A stretch of DNA of 64,000 bases from Dysgonomonas gadei ATCC BAA-286 (GTDB lineage: Bacteria; Bacteroidota; Bacteroidia; Bacteroidales; Dysgonomonadaceae): positions 926,816 to 990,815 of the forward strand of contig NZ_GL891979.1 of the NCBI RefSeq assembly GCF_000213555.1, given 5' to 3'. Positions 55,902-64,000 of the stretch are shown in pieces (positions within the stretch are counted from its first letter, which is position 1; the number at the start of each line of letters is the position of its first letter). The translations under genes were made by a program, and so were the position numbers. A model generated the notes under the pieces. It was not told the DNA's origin. It saw nothing but the letters and a program-made list of their open reading frames with translations, and ran no database searches.

Positions 55902-57128
55902 ATGAGTAATAAGAAGAAAATAATTAATGATCCCGTATTCGGTTTTATTACTATTCCGAATAATTTTCTTTACAGACTTATACAACACCCTTTTTTGCAG
56001 CGGCTCAATCGTATCAAGCAACTGGGGTTGGCCTCATTTGTGTATCCGGGAGCGCAACACACCCGTTTACACCATTCCATCGGCGCTATGTACCTGATGG
56101 ACGAGGCCATAAACAACCTGAGAATAAAAGGTCATGAAATAACTGCTGAAGAAGCAAATGGAGCATTAGCCTGCATACTGTTGCACGATGTAGGACACGG
56201 ACCTTTTTCACATGTACTGGAATATACGCTGACAAACGGTATCCATCACGAGGAATTTTCCCTTGCGCTGATGGAAAACCTGAACGAAGAACTGAACGGC
56301 GAACTTGATATTTGTATTTCAATATTTAAGAACGAATATCCGAAGAAATTCCTGCATCAACTGGTGAGCGGGCAACTGGATGTAGACCGTCTCGATTACC
56401 TGCGCCGCGACAGTTTCTTTACGGGTGTAACCGAAGGAAATATAGGATCGGCCCGCATTATCAAGATGCTCGATCTTCGCAATGACCGCCTTGTAGTCGA
56501 AGCTAAGGGTATTTACTCGATAGAAAACTTCCTGATGTCGCGCCGGCTGATGTACTGGCAGGTATATCTTCATAAAACGGCCGTTGCAGCCGAGAAGATG
56601 CTGATTAAAACACTGACACGTGCAAAGGAATTGAGCGATAAGGGGATAAAACAGTTTGCCTCTCCGGCATTCCTGTATTTCTTAGAAAATGATGTAAACA
56701 AAATCTTCTTTGAAAGAAAGCGTGAAGAGGTGCTGAAACATTTTGCAGGCCTGGACGATAACGACATCTGGTGCGCATTGAAGGTATGGGCAGAGAACAA
56801 AGACAAAGTATTGTCCACGCTTAGTGCAGCTCTGATAAACAGGAACCTGTTTAAGATAGAAATAACCAACGAACCGCTTTCTGAGCATCAGATACAGAAA
56901 CATATCGCGGTTTATACCGAAAAGCTCGGGGTGGATGAATATGAAGCGTCTTTCTTCTATTCGTCCGATGTTATTTATACAAATATGTATAATGAAGCTG
57001 ATGACAGTATAGATATCCTGTACAATGACGGGACTATCAGGGATATATCCGAAGCATCGGACATGCTGAATATACAACTGTTGTCTAAAAAAGTGCAGAA
57101 ATATTACTTTTCGTACCTGAAAATTTAA
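55902..57128 (+). CDS. HD-domain phosphohydrolase, dGTPase/SAMHD1-like
   Basis: A 408-residue cytoplasmic metal-dependent phosphohydrolase. The HD signature is complete: TRLHHSIG (His near 57), LLHDVGHGPFSH (HD at 95-96, with further histidines) and a later Asp in LDVDRLDYLRRDSFFTG, a segment typical of the YdhJ/SAMHD1-like group of deoxynucleotide triphosphohydrolases. Members hydrolyse dNTPs, but the exact substrate of this Bacteroidota group is not established. It is the first gene of an operon with tilS (3 bp gap) and the nitroreductase-like lipoprotein gene. Confidence 0.85.
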   Translation: MSNKKKIINDPVFGFITIPNNFLYRLIQHPFLQRLNRIKQLGLASFVYPGAQHTRLHHSIGAMYLMDEAINNLRIKGHEITAEEANGALACILLHDVGHGPFSHVLEYTLTNGIHHEEFSLALMENLNEELNGELDICISIFKNEYPKKFLHQLVSGQLDVDRLDYLRRDSFFTGVTEGNIGSARIIKMLDLRNDRLVVEAKGIYSIENFLMSRRLMYWQVYLHKTAVAAEKMLIKTLTRAKELSDKGIKQFASPAFLYFLENDVNKIFFERKREEVLKHFAGLDDNDIWCALKVWAENKDKVLSTLSAALINRNLFKIEITNEPLSEHQIQKHIAVYTEKLGVDEYEASFFYSSDVIYTNMYNEADDSIDILYNDGTIRDISEASDMLNIQLLSKKVQKYYFSYLKI

Positions 57129-57131
57129 ATT

Positions 57132-58448
57132 ATGGATATTTCAAGAGTAGAACAGTATATCGTTGCCAACGGATTACTTGCCGGAGGAGAGAAAATTATC
57201 GTAGGCGTCAGCGGAGGAGCGGATTCTATAGCTTTACTGGATATCCTGCATAGCTTCGGCCTCGAATGTGTCGTAGCTCATTGTAATTTTCACTTACGAG
57301 GCGAGGAGTCTAATAGGGACGCATTCTTTGTAGAAGAACTTTGTAAAAAGTATAATCTGAAATACGAGCGTATCGACTTCGATACGGAAGCCTATGCCGC
57401 CATAAATTCCGTGTCGATAGAAATGGCTGCCCGTGAACTGCGTTACAACTGGTTTGAACAACTCAGAGTCATTCATATGGCCGACAAAATAGCTGTAGCA
57501 CACCATCGCGATGATTCTGTAGAGACCATTCTGCTCAATCTTGTCAGGGGAACAGGTATTCGCGGACTTACCGGTATTGCCCCTGTGAACGGATATGTTA
57601 TCCGGCCATTATTATGTGTGAGCCGCGACGAAATAATAGAGTATCTGAAAGAAAGGCGAATGTCGTTCGTAGATGATAGCACCAACAATGAAGATATGTA
57701 TGCCCGGAACAAGATAAGGTTGAATGTAATCCCTATGCTGGAAGCAATAAATCCTTCGGCAAAAGAGTCGATAAACAAGACAGCCGAACATCTGACGCAG
57801 GTGGCTAACATATACTATATGTATATGGCTCAGGTGAAAGCTAATATATTCGCAGATAATAAGATAAATATATCCATGCTGGTTCAATATCTGGAGCCGG
57901 AAGCTATCCTTTTCGAGCTTCTTTCTCCGTATGGGTTCAATTCAGCTACGGTACGGCGGATATTCGAATCCGTGATAAGCCAGTCGGGTAAAATATTCTA
58001 TTCGGAAACGCATGAATTACTGAAAGATAGAGGATATCTCATATTAAAGAAAAAGGACAACCTCAAAATAGAACGGTATAATATCCATGAAGATGAGAAT
58101 AGTTTATCACGCCCCATACATCTGAAAATAGAGCGTGCTCCGGTAAACGGGGATTTTTCAATAGAAAAGAATCCCGATATAATATACATTGACGCTGATA
58201 AGTTAACTTATCCGTTAACCCTCCGTAAGTGGAAGCAGGGCGATTGGTTTATGCCTTTCGGTATGAAGGGGAAGAAGAAAGTAAGCGATTACTTTTCCGA
58301 CAATAAGTTCAGCCTGTTCGACAAGGAAGCCACATGGCTGCTTTGTTCAGGTGATGATATAGTATGGATAGTAGGGCACCGCGCTGATGAGCGGTTTAGA
58401 ATAACTGATAAGACAACAGAAATAGTAAAAATAACATATAGTAAATGA
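57132..58448 (+). CDS. tilS: tRNA(Ile)-lysidine synthase
   Basis: This essential enzyme attaches lysine to C34 of the CAU-anticodon tRNA(Ile), changing both decoding and charging. The N-terminal PP-loop ATPase domain shows SGGADS (27-32), VVAHCNFHLRGEES and KIAVAHHRDDSVETILLNLVRGTG, all diagnostic. The remaining part has the substrate-binding linker (RPLLCVSRDEI, DDSTNNEDMYARNKIR) and the C-terminal domain (LRKWKQGDWFMPFGMKGKKKVSDYFSD). Length (438) is normal. Its stop overlaps the start of the next gene (ATGA), so translation is coupled. Confidence 0.95.
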   Translation: MDISRVEQYIVANGLLAGGEKIIVGVSGGADSIALLDILHSFGLECVVAHCNFHLRGEESNRDAFFVEELCKKYNLKYERIDFDTEAYAAINSVSIEMAARELRYNWFEQLRVIHMADKIAVAHHRDDSVETILLNLVRGTGIRGLTGIAPVNGYVIRPLLCVSRDEIIEYLKERRMSFVDDSTNNEDMYARNKIRLNVIPMLEAINPSAKESINKTAEHLTQVANIYYMYMAQVKANIFADNKINISMLVQYLEPEAILFELLSPYGFNSATVRRIFESVISQSGKIFYSETHELLKDRGYLILKKKDNLKIERYNIHEDENSLSRPIHLKIERAPVNGDFSIEKNPDIIYIDADKLTYPLTLRKWKQGDWFMPFGMKGKKKVSDYFSDNKFSLFDKEATWLLCSGDDIVWIVGHRADERFRITDKTTEIVKITYSK

Positions 58449-59098
58449 ATATGAAGAAAATGTTTATCGCAGCAATAGCGTCCCTGATGCTATTCTCCTG
58501 CAACAATTCAACAAAAGAAAAAACGAGCGATATGGAACAAGAAAATGCTGTAGTAGAAGCCATTATGAGCCGTAGAAGCATCCGTTCATACAAACCGGAG
58601 CAGATAACACCTGAGCAACTGGATACAATAGTGAAATGCGCCATAAATGCACCGAGTGCACTGAACAAACAATCGTGGGAAATAAGAGTTATACAAAGCG
58701 CCGATTTATTGAGCCGAATCAACAATAGCTTTGTAGAAAAGGCCAAAGGAAAAAGCCTGCAAGGAAGTGCAGCCCGCGCGCAAGAGCCGGGATTCAGCGT
58801 GTTTCATGGAGCGCCTACCCTCATCATTGTAGGCAAAGATAAGAGTAATCCTTATAGCGCGGTCGATTGTGGACTATTGGCACAGAATATTCTCCTCAGT
58901 GCCGAATCTATGAATATCGGGACATGTACTATCGGAAATATGGCCGGTATTTTAAACGACCCCGATTCGAAAGATTTTCTGAAAGAGATAAATATGCCTG
59001 ATACACATGAAGTTGTTTTTGGCATTGCCGTTGGCTATAAGAATGAATCGCCGGATGCCAAGCCTAGAGATGAGAGTAAGGTGCAGTATATAAGATAA
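58445..59098 (+). CDS. Nitroreductase-family lipoprotein
   Basis: A 217-residue FMN-dependent nitroreductase fold carrying an N-terminal lipoprotein signal (lipobox LFSC, Cys at residue 19), so the enzyme would be anchored outside the cytoplasm. The family pattern is clear: MSRRSIRSYKPEQITPEQLD, INAPSALNKQSWEIRV, GAPTLIIVGKDK, DCGLLAQNILLSAESMNIGTC and VVFGIAVGYKNE. Substrates in this group range from nitroaromatics to quinones and flavins; none can be chosen here. The start at 58445 overlaps the tilS stop by four bases; an internal ATG at 58451 is an alternative and leaves the lipobox intact. Confidence 0.85.
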   Translation: MNMKKMFIAAIASLMLFSCNNSTKEKTSDMEQENAVVEAIMSRRSIRSYKPEQITPEQLDTIVKCAINAPSALNKQSWEIRVIQSADLLSRINNSFVEKAKGKSLQGSAARAQEPGFSVFHGAPTLIIVGKDKSNPYSAVDCGLLAQNILLSAESMNIGTCTIGNMAGILNDPDSKDFLKEINMPDTHEVVFGIAVGYKNESPDAKPRDESKVQYIR

Positions 59099-59109
59099 TC
59101 AAAATGAGG

Positions 59110-59307
59110 CTATTTAGACGACCAGATTATCAAGGCTATCAAAGCTCCTAAAATAGAAAAAGAGAACATAAATCCGCCTATATAAACCATCCGTCGGGAT
59201 AAGACTGGTTTATGTTCTTTTATATATCTGCCCGAAATATACCACAGCACAATGCTGGCCACAAACATAGCTATACTAATATACAAAAGGATCATATATG
59301 CTTCCAT
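59110..59307 (-). CDS. Small two-helix membrane protein of unknown function
   Basis: A 65-residue protein with two clear hydrophobic helices, LLYISIAMFVASIVLWYISG (about 7-27) and YIGGFMFSFSILGALIALII (about 42-62), joined by a basic loop RYIKEHKPVLSRR. By the positive-inside rule the loop would face the cytoplasm. It is convergent with the nitroreductase gene (11 bp between stops). No family is recognised. Good codon structure and the clean hydrophobic pattern favour a real gene. Confidence 0.6.
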   Translation of the reverse strand: MEAYMILLYISIAMFVASIVLWYISGRYIKEHKPVLSRRMVYIGGFMFSFSILGALIALIIWSSK

Positions 59308-59397
59308 CCCTGAACTACTTTAAACCATTCATTATATTATAACAGAAGGTGAAACGATTAGTTCAACATGGATTAATCCTATGGAGTGATATTAAAC

Positions 59398-59428
59398 AAA
59401 AAAGCCTGTCTATCTGACAGGCCTTTTT
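59398..59428 (-). terminator. Intrinsic terminator of trxA
   Basis: GCCTGTC (59404-59410) pairs with GACAGGC (59416-59422) around a 5-nt loop, with A and T runs on the flanks giving a U tract on the minus-strand transcript. Confidence 0.8.
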
Positions 59429-59445
59429 ATCAATATTGGGAAACT

Positions 59446-59763
59446 TTATTTCAGCATATTCTCTATTTTCTCTACCAATACGGCTTTCTGAGCTGCACCT
59501 ACTTGTTTGTCCACTACTTCACCGTTTTTGATGAACAGGATTGTAGGAATGTTGCGGATACCATACTTAGACGTAATGTCGTCATTGTTATCCACATCTA
59601 CTTTACCAATAGTTACTTTATCGGCATATTCTGCAGCCAATTCTTCCACAATAGGACCGACCATGCGGCAAGGGCCACACCACTCCGCCCAAAAATCTAT
59701 CACTAGAGGTTTGTCTGATTTCAATACATCTTCAAACCCTGCGTCTGTAATTTCTAAAGCCAT
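59446..59763 (-). CDS. trxA: Thioredoxin
   Basis: A 105-residue cytoplasmic thioredoxin, the general disulfide reductant for ribonucleotide reductase and other enzymes. The active site WCGPC is at 28-32 in DFWAEWCGPCRMVGPIVEEL, and the cis-proline loop is GIRNIPTILFIKNG. The N-terminus lacks a signal peptide. It is downstream of dnaE on the same strand but has its own -7 box and terminator. Confidence 0.96.
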   Translation of the reverse strand: MALEITDAGFEDVLKSDKPLVIDFWAEWCGPCRMVGPIVEELAAEYADKVTIGKVDVDNNDDITSKYGIRNIPTILFIKNGEVVDKQVGAAQKAVLVEKIENMLK

Positions 59764-59823
59764 AGTTTTAATCTATCTAATTATTTATAATATTTATAAT
59801 ATCTATTTATTTTATTTGTTTTG

Positions 59824-59831
59824 CAAAGGTA
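59824..59831 (-). promoter_or_regulatory. -7 promoter box for trxA (TACCTTTG on minus strand)
   Basis: CAAAGGTA on the plus strand, 61 bp before the trxA ATG, in the short gap after dnaE. No convincing -33. Confidence 0.55.
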
Positions 59832-59858
59832 ATTAATCTATTTAGAATATGAAAGGTT

Positions 59859-62800
59859 TCAATTTACTTTAAATACAATATTTTCGTTTTCCACCAGATA
59901 ATCAATAAGTTCCTGTTTGACATTTATTTTAAAACTTCTTGAAAACAAATCTACTTTCATATTTCGTTCACCATCAACTACCTGAAAATATAACAATGAA
60001 TTACCCGGATTGTTTTTTGTTAAAGTAGACAATTCTTCCACCATCTGCGTATTCATATCATGCAGCGGTAAAGTAATCGTTAGCTTCTCTATCAGGCGGT
60101 CTTTTACATCCGGCAACAGTTGTATTGAAAATATTTTAAACTCAAACTGGGTCTGGTCAAATTTCCGTGGTTGTACACGTCCTTTTATATATACATATAA
60201 TCCCGGGCGCCCGTATTTTCCAAAGTTGATATAATCGTCGCCAAACAAAGGCAGTTCACCGCTTCCCGTGAAATCCTCGATGCGAATAATCATAAACGGC
60301 TTTCCGTTCTTGGTAATCCCTTCCCTCACAGCCGACACCAGTCCCCCCAGAGTCACTTCTTTATTTTTCAATGCATCCTTATCTTCAATTTCCGACATAC
60401 CCACATTACATACATAGCTAAGCACTATCTTATAATCATCGAGCGGATGCGCCGAAAGGTAAATCCCTATCAATTCGCGTTCTTTATTCAGGCGCTCCAG
60501 ATCTGACCATTTCTCTACTTTAGGTATTTCAGGATGTGCTATATCAAATGATGTATCTCCTCCAAATAGTGAATTGGCCGCTGTATTCTTATCCAGCTGG
60601 TATTTATTCCCATAACGGATAAGCATATCTATAAACTGCTCACCTTTACCATTAACTCCGAAAAACTGCTCGCGGCTTACTTCCTGAAAATTATCGAAAG
60701 CGCCTGCTAAAGCCAGGGATTCTATATTCTTACGGTTACAAGAACTTAGGTTCACACGCTCTACGAAATCGAATATATCTTTAAATGGGCCGTTCTTTTC
60801 ACGTTCTTCTATAATATTCATTACAGCGCCCTCTCCTACTCCCTTTACGGCAGCTAGTCCAAAACGTATATCACCTTCCTTGTTTACCGAGAACTTCAGG
60901 AAGGATTCATTCACATCCGGTCCAAGTACATTCATACTCATGGCCTTACACTCATCCATGAACTTCGTGATTTCAGTGATATTGGACAAGTTTCGCGAAA
61001 GTACCGCCGCCATATATTCCGACGGATAGTTGGCTTTCAGCCACGCTGTTTGGTAAGCGACCCACGAGTAACAGGTTGCATGGGACTTATTGAACGCATA
61101 TGACGCGAATTTTTCCCAGTCAGCCCATATTTTATCCAGTGTTTTCTTATCGTGTCCGTTTTTAGTACCACCGGCAATAAACTTTTCTTTCAGGGCGTTC
61201 ATCTTATCTATGAGTTTCTTACCCATTGCCTTACGCAACTCGTCGGACTGGCCACGCGTAAAGTCGGCCAACAAACGCGACAAGAGCATGACCTGCTCCT
61301 GATATACGGTGATACCATAAGTATCGTTCAGATAACGCTCCATAATCGGGATATCGTAGGATATCTCTTCCCGCCCGTGTTTACGTGCAATAAATGAAGG
61401 GATATAGTCCATCGGGCCGGGACGATACAACGCATTCATCGCTATCAGGTCTTCAAATTTACTCGGTTGCAGCTCTTTCAGGTATTTCTGCATACCGGCA
61501 GACTCAAACTGGAATGTCCCTGTTGTCTTTCCCAGACTGTACAACTCGTACGTTTTAGGATCTTCAAGCGATATGGTATCTATATTGATAGTCTCACCAG
61601 TAGTATGTTTTATATTATCAATGGCCTCCTTGATGATAGAGAGTGTTTTTAGTCCCAGGAAGTCCATCTTGATAAGTCCTGTTTCCTCAATCACCGTACC
61701 TTCATACTGGGTAACGAGGATATTTTCGCCTGTTTCCTTATCTTCTGCCGTACTCACCGGAACAATATCGGATATATCCTGCTGTCCGATGATGATACCG
61801 CAGGCATGCACTCCGGTATTACGCACATTACCTTCGAGCATCTGGGCGTATTTGAGCGTATCGCGCATCACGGGGTCATGGCTGTTCGCCGCCTCTTTCA
61901 GTTCAGGAACATATTCTATCGCATCGCGCAACGTCACCTTTTTCTTATCGGGGATACGGTCGGGAACAAACTTTGCCAGCCTGTTCGACTCCGACAAAGG
62001 TAACTTCTGCACACGGGCGACGTCTTTTATCGCCGACTTGGTAGCCATAGTACCATAGGTAATAATATGTGCCACACGCTCCTGCCCGTATTTTTCCGTT
62101 ACCCATTTCAAGACCTTTCCACGTCCGTCATCATCGAAGTCGATATCAATATCAGGCATGGATATACGGTCGGGGTTAAGAAAACGCTCAAACAGTAAAT
62201 CGTATTTTATCGGGTCTATATCTGTTATTCCCAGACAATAAGCCACCGCCGAACCGGCAGCAGAGCCACGTCCGGGGCCTACAGCCACACCCATCTCACG
62301 CGCAGCGGCAATAAAATCCTGTACAATAAGGAAATAACCGGGAAATCCCATCGTTTTCATTACATCCAGTTCAAAGTCAAGCCGTTCTACGGTTTCGGCA
62401 TTCCTGTCTTTACCGTATCGTTTGTCAGCCCCTATCATCGTCAGGTGTTTCAGATAGTCCGATTCCAGCTTGATACGAATTACCTTATCGTATCCTCCGA
62501 GACGCCTATATGCCTTCTCTCCGAATTCGAGCATAAGATCTTCCTCACTGTACATTATCTTATATCCTTCTTCCGTTCCGAAGGATGCATCGATAGTAAA
62601 GAATGGCATCAAAGCATCGGAATCAATGGAGTAGAATTGTACCTTGTCGGCGATCTCCAATGTATTTTCCAGTACTTCGGGATGGTCGGAGAATAGCTGG
62701 TTCATTTCCGCCGTTGTCTTCAACCATTCCTGCTTGGTATAACGCATCCGCTTAGGATCGTCGAAATCCTTACCTGTACTCAGACAAATAAGGCGGTCGT

Positions 62801-63608
62801 GCGCGTCGGCATCCTCTTCCTCCACAAAGTGAACATCGTTGGTGGCAATCACTTTTACACCGAATTTCTCACCCAGTTTCAGCAGTTCAGTATTAACCTT
62901 TTGCTGCAAAGGATAGGCCTCGATATTGGCGTCAGGACGGTTGGTCTTATGACGCTGTAGTTCGAGATAAAAATCTGCACCAAAAAGATTCTTAAACCAT
63001 TGCAAGGCTTTTTCTGTTTCCTCCACGTCACCTGCTTGTATCTTTTTGGGTATCTCACCTCCCAAACAAGCAGTAGAGACAATCAGTCCTTCATGATATT
63101 TTTCGAGTAGTTCCTTGTCTATACGTGGACGCATGTAATAGCCTTCTGTCCAGCTATGAGACACCATCTTGATAAGATTTTTATATCCCTTCAGATTTTT
63201 TGCCAGTACCACAAGATGCCAGCCGCTCATATCGGGCTTGCCTTCTTTCAGCGTCCTATGACGGCGGGCAACATAACATTCGCAACCAATAATTGGTTTA
63301 AACTTTTTTGCTTCCTCCTGTTGAATCTTTATTTTTAGTTCACCTATTTGTTCCCCGTTACCCCCTTCCGGGTCTTTTTCCAGGTCTTTTATCTGAGTTT
63401 TCAGTTCCTTGATGGCACTGTCGTATTTACCGTTCTTCTTTTTTACATAATTAAAAAATTCTTTTACCCCAAACATGGCTCCATGGTCGGTAAGGGCTAT
63501 CGCCTTCATTCCGTCGGCAATAGCTTTATCTACAAGATTGGGTATGCTGGCCTGCCCATCCAACATGGAATATTGGGAATGGACATGTAAGTGTACAAAA
63601 TTATTCAT
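59859..63608 (-). CDS. dnaE: DNA polymerase III alpha subunit
   Basis: The replicative polymerase subunit, 1249 residues. The N-terminal PHP domain begins HLHVHSQYSMLDG and continues AIALTDHGAMFG; the catalytic palm includes GPGRGSAAGSAVAYCLGITDIDP and PDIDIDFDDDGR (metal-binding aspartates near 485); the fingers carry RPGPMDYIPSFIARKHG and a YGITVYQEQVM segment; helix-hairpin-helix and OB-fold parts follow (SALAGAFDNF-like, then EVTLGGLVSAVREGITKNGKPF). It is longer than the E. coli enzyme (1160), partly through a charged coiled insert in the PHP region (about residues 60-95), common in Bacteroidota. It is not the PolC type, lacking a DEDD exonuclease insert. Confidence 0.96.
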   Translation of the reverse strand: MNNFVHLHVHSQYSMLDGQASIPNLVDKAIADGMKAIALTDHGAMFGVKEFFNYVKKKNGKYDSAIKELKTQIKDLEKDPEGGNGEQIGELKIKIQQEEAKKFKPIIGCECYVARRHRTLKEGKPDMSGWHLVVLAKNLKGYKNLIKMVSHSWTEGYYMRPRIDKELLEKYHEGLIVSTACLGGEIPKKIQAGDVEETEKALQWFKNLFGADFYLELQRHKTNRPDANIEAYPLQQKVNTELLKLGEKFGVKVIATNDVHFVEEEDADAHDRLICLSTGKDFDDPKRMRYTKQEWLKTTAEMNQLFSDHPEVLENTLEIADKVQFYSIDSDALMPFFTIDASFGTEEGYKIMYSEEDLMLEFGEKAYRRLGGYDKVIRIKLESDYLKHLTMIGADKRYGKDRNAETVERLDFELDVMKTMGFPGYFLIVQDFIAAAREMGVAVGPGRGSAAGSAVAYCLGITDIDPIKYDLLFERFLNPDRISMPDIDIDFDDDGRGKVLKWVTEKYGQERVAHIITYGTMATKSAIKDVARVQKLPLSESNRLAKFVPDRIPDKKKVTLRDAIEYVPELKEAANSHDPVMRDTLKYAQMLEGNVRNTGVHACGIIIGQQDISDIVPVSTAEDKETGENILVTQYEGTVIEETGLIKMDFLGLKTLSIIKEAIDNIKHTTGETINIDTISLEDPKTYELYSLGKTTGTFQFESAGMQKYLKELQPSKFEDLIAMNALYRPGPMDYIPSFIARKHGREEISYDIPIMERYLNDTYGITVYQEQVMLLSRLLADFTRGQSDELRKAMGKKLIDKMNALKEKFIAGGTKNGHDKKTLDKIWADWEKFASYAFNKSHATCYSWVAYQTAWLKANYPSEYMAAVLSRNLSNITEITKFMDECKAMSMNVLGPDVNESFLKFSVNKEGDIRFGLAAVKGVGEGAVMNIIEEREKNGPFKDIFDFVERVNLSSCNRKNIESLALAGAFDNFQEVSREQFFGVNGKGEQFIDMLIRYGNKYQLDKNTAANSLFGGDTSFDIAHPEIPKVEKWSDLERLNKERELIGIYLSAHPLDDYKIVLSYVCNVGMSEIEDKDALKNKEVTLGGLVSAVREGITKNGKPFMIIRIEDFTGSGELPLFGDDYINFGKYGRPGLYVYIKGRVQPRKFDQTQFEFKIFSIQLLPDVKDRLIEKLTITLPLHDMNTQMVEELSTLTKNNPGNSLLYFQVVDGERNMKVDLFSRSFKINVKQELIDYLVENENIVFKVN

Positions 63609-63756
63609 ATATCTTCTGCTTTTTCACAATCTGTAAAGTTACAATAAATAGGAGCTCTTCTCAAGGAAAACGGTCGGCAGTTTTCAACAAGTAAGGATTT
63701 TTAAAGATTAGAATAATTTATGATTATAAGGACCAGGGTTAACGCAAGAAAACTGG

Positions 63757-63952
63757 TAACGTTTCAATTAACAGTATTCTCACACAGAGACGTTAAGGTG
63801 CAAAGTATAAACCGTTACTATATTCATATTTATTAACTAAGTTTAGTTAAAACCTGACACATCTGACAGTTTTTTCATTGTTTTCCTCTTGTCATTTTTG
63901 CATCCCTTAGCAATACATAGTTAAAAGGTAACAAAGGTAACAGTTTTGTGGT
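63757..63952 (+). repeat. Mosaic intergenic repeat, copy 2
   Basis: The same blocks in the same order as the minus strand of 55601-55798: ACGTTTCAATTAAC, CTCACACAGAGACGTTAAGG, GCAAAGTATAA, a GTTAAAACCTGACAC motif followed by TCTGACA, GTCATTTTTGCAT, a CATAGTTAAAAGG motif and GGTAACAAAGGTAACA. The two copies are inverted relative to each other. Confidence 0.8.
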
Positions 63953-63955
63953 TTT

Positions 63956-64000
63956 TGTAGGGATGAATTGAAAATCGGCGGAGCCAAATATCTTCCGCCC
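63956..64000. repeat. REP-like element, left part, cut by the window end
   Basis: TGTAGGGATGAATTG followed by GGCGG and CCGCCC resembles the left arm and centre of element A at 32692-32777 (TGTAGGGGTGAATTA). The right arm is outside the window. Confidence 0.5.

Larger units (their letters stand above)
63609..64000. other. Intergenic region upstream of dnaE, repeat-rich to the window end
   Basis: It contains AT-rich DNA next to dnaE, then copy 2 of the mosaic repeat and the start of a REP-like element cut by the window end. I see no gene. Confidence 0.5.

Noticed and set aside
1..64000. tRNA or rRNA genes, CRISPR arrays, prophage
   Set aside because: No cloverleaf-like or rRNA sequence, no regularly spaced direct repeats and no phage structural genes were noticed on reading; a covariance-model scan would be needed to be certain.

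Overview
The window is chromosomal DNA of a member of the Bacteroidota, most like the order Bacteroidales (Dysgonomonas-type); the genus is a guess from memory. The phylum rests on the sequence: a SusC/SusD pair with a hybrid two-component regulator, repeated TAnnTTTG (-7) promoter boxes, few Shine-Dalgarno sequences, AT-rich gene gaps, and families such as PCMD lipoproteins, DUF3836-like proteins and a PPi-dependent phosphofructokinase. No tRNA, rRNA, CRISPR array or prophage was seen.

Layout. 1-600: a truncated IS4-type transposase and one arm of a palindromic repeat. 0.6-8.1 kb: pfp, two small secreted paralogues, a PCMD lipoprotein with a beta-barrel partner, a HAD phosphatase, and a trhO-Nudix pair. 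8.3-26.1 kb: one very large export cluster on the + strand, ordered TolC, HlyD adaptor, three FtsX/MacB-type permeases, one ATPase, three more permeases. 26.1-27.9 kb: a convergent AAA ATPase/DUF4276-like pair that looks like a two-gene defence module. 28.3-45.4 kb: a polysaccharide utilisation locus with Gfo/Idh oxidoreductase, GH105, FAD oxidoreductase, GH2, SusD and SusC on the minus strand, and a divergent hybrid two-component regulator. 45.6-46.8 kb: a nucleotidyltransferase-GHMP kinase fusion. 47.1-51.7 kb: carAB, preceded by a possible leader-peptide attenuator. 52-53.3 kb: a cytoplasmic GH13 alpha-amylase. 53.4-64 kb: a secreted YD-like protein, a TerC-family membrane protein with a tiny upstream ORF, HD phosphohydrolase-tilS-nitroreductase, a small membrane protein, trxA and dnaE.

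How it works together. The export cluster encodes all parts of an inner membrane-adaptor-outer membrane ABC system, but with six 8-TM permeases for one ATPase and no regulator in view. The PUL would import an oligosaccharide through SusCD and process it with GH2, GH105 and two exported-looking oxidoreductases; no polysaccharide lyase is present, so the unsaturated substrate expected for GH105 must be made elsewhere. The remainder is housekeeping.

Most notable: the six-permease array; the carAB leader with a 12-codon ORF ending at an intrinsic terminator; the ATPase/DUF4276-like pair; and many intergenic repeats, including two MITE-like elements, REP-like palindromes, a 13-15-bp palindrome at three loci, and a roughly 200-bp mosaic repeat in inverted copies about 8 kb apart.
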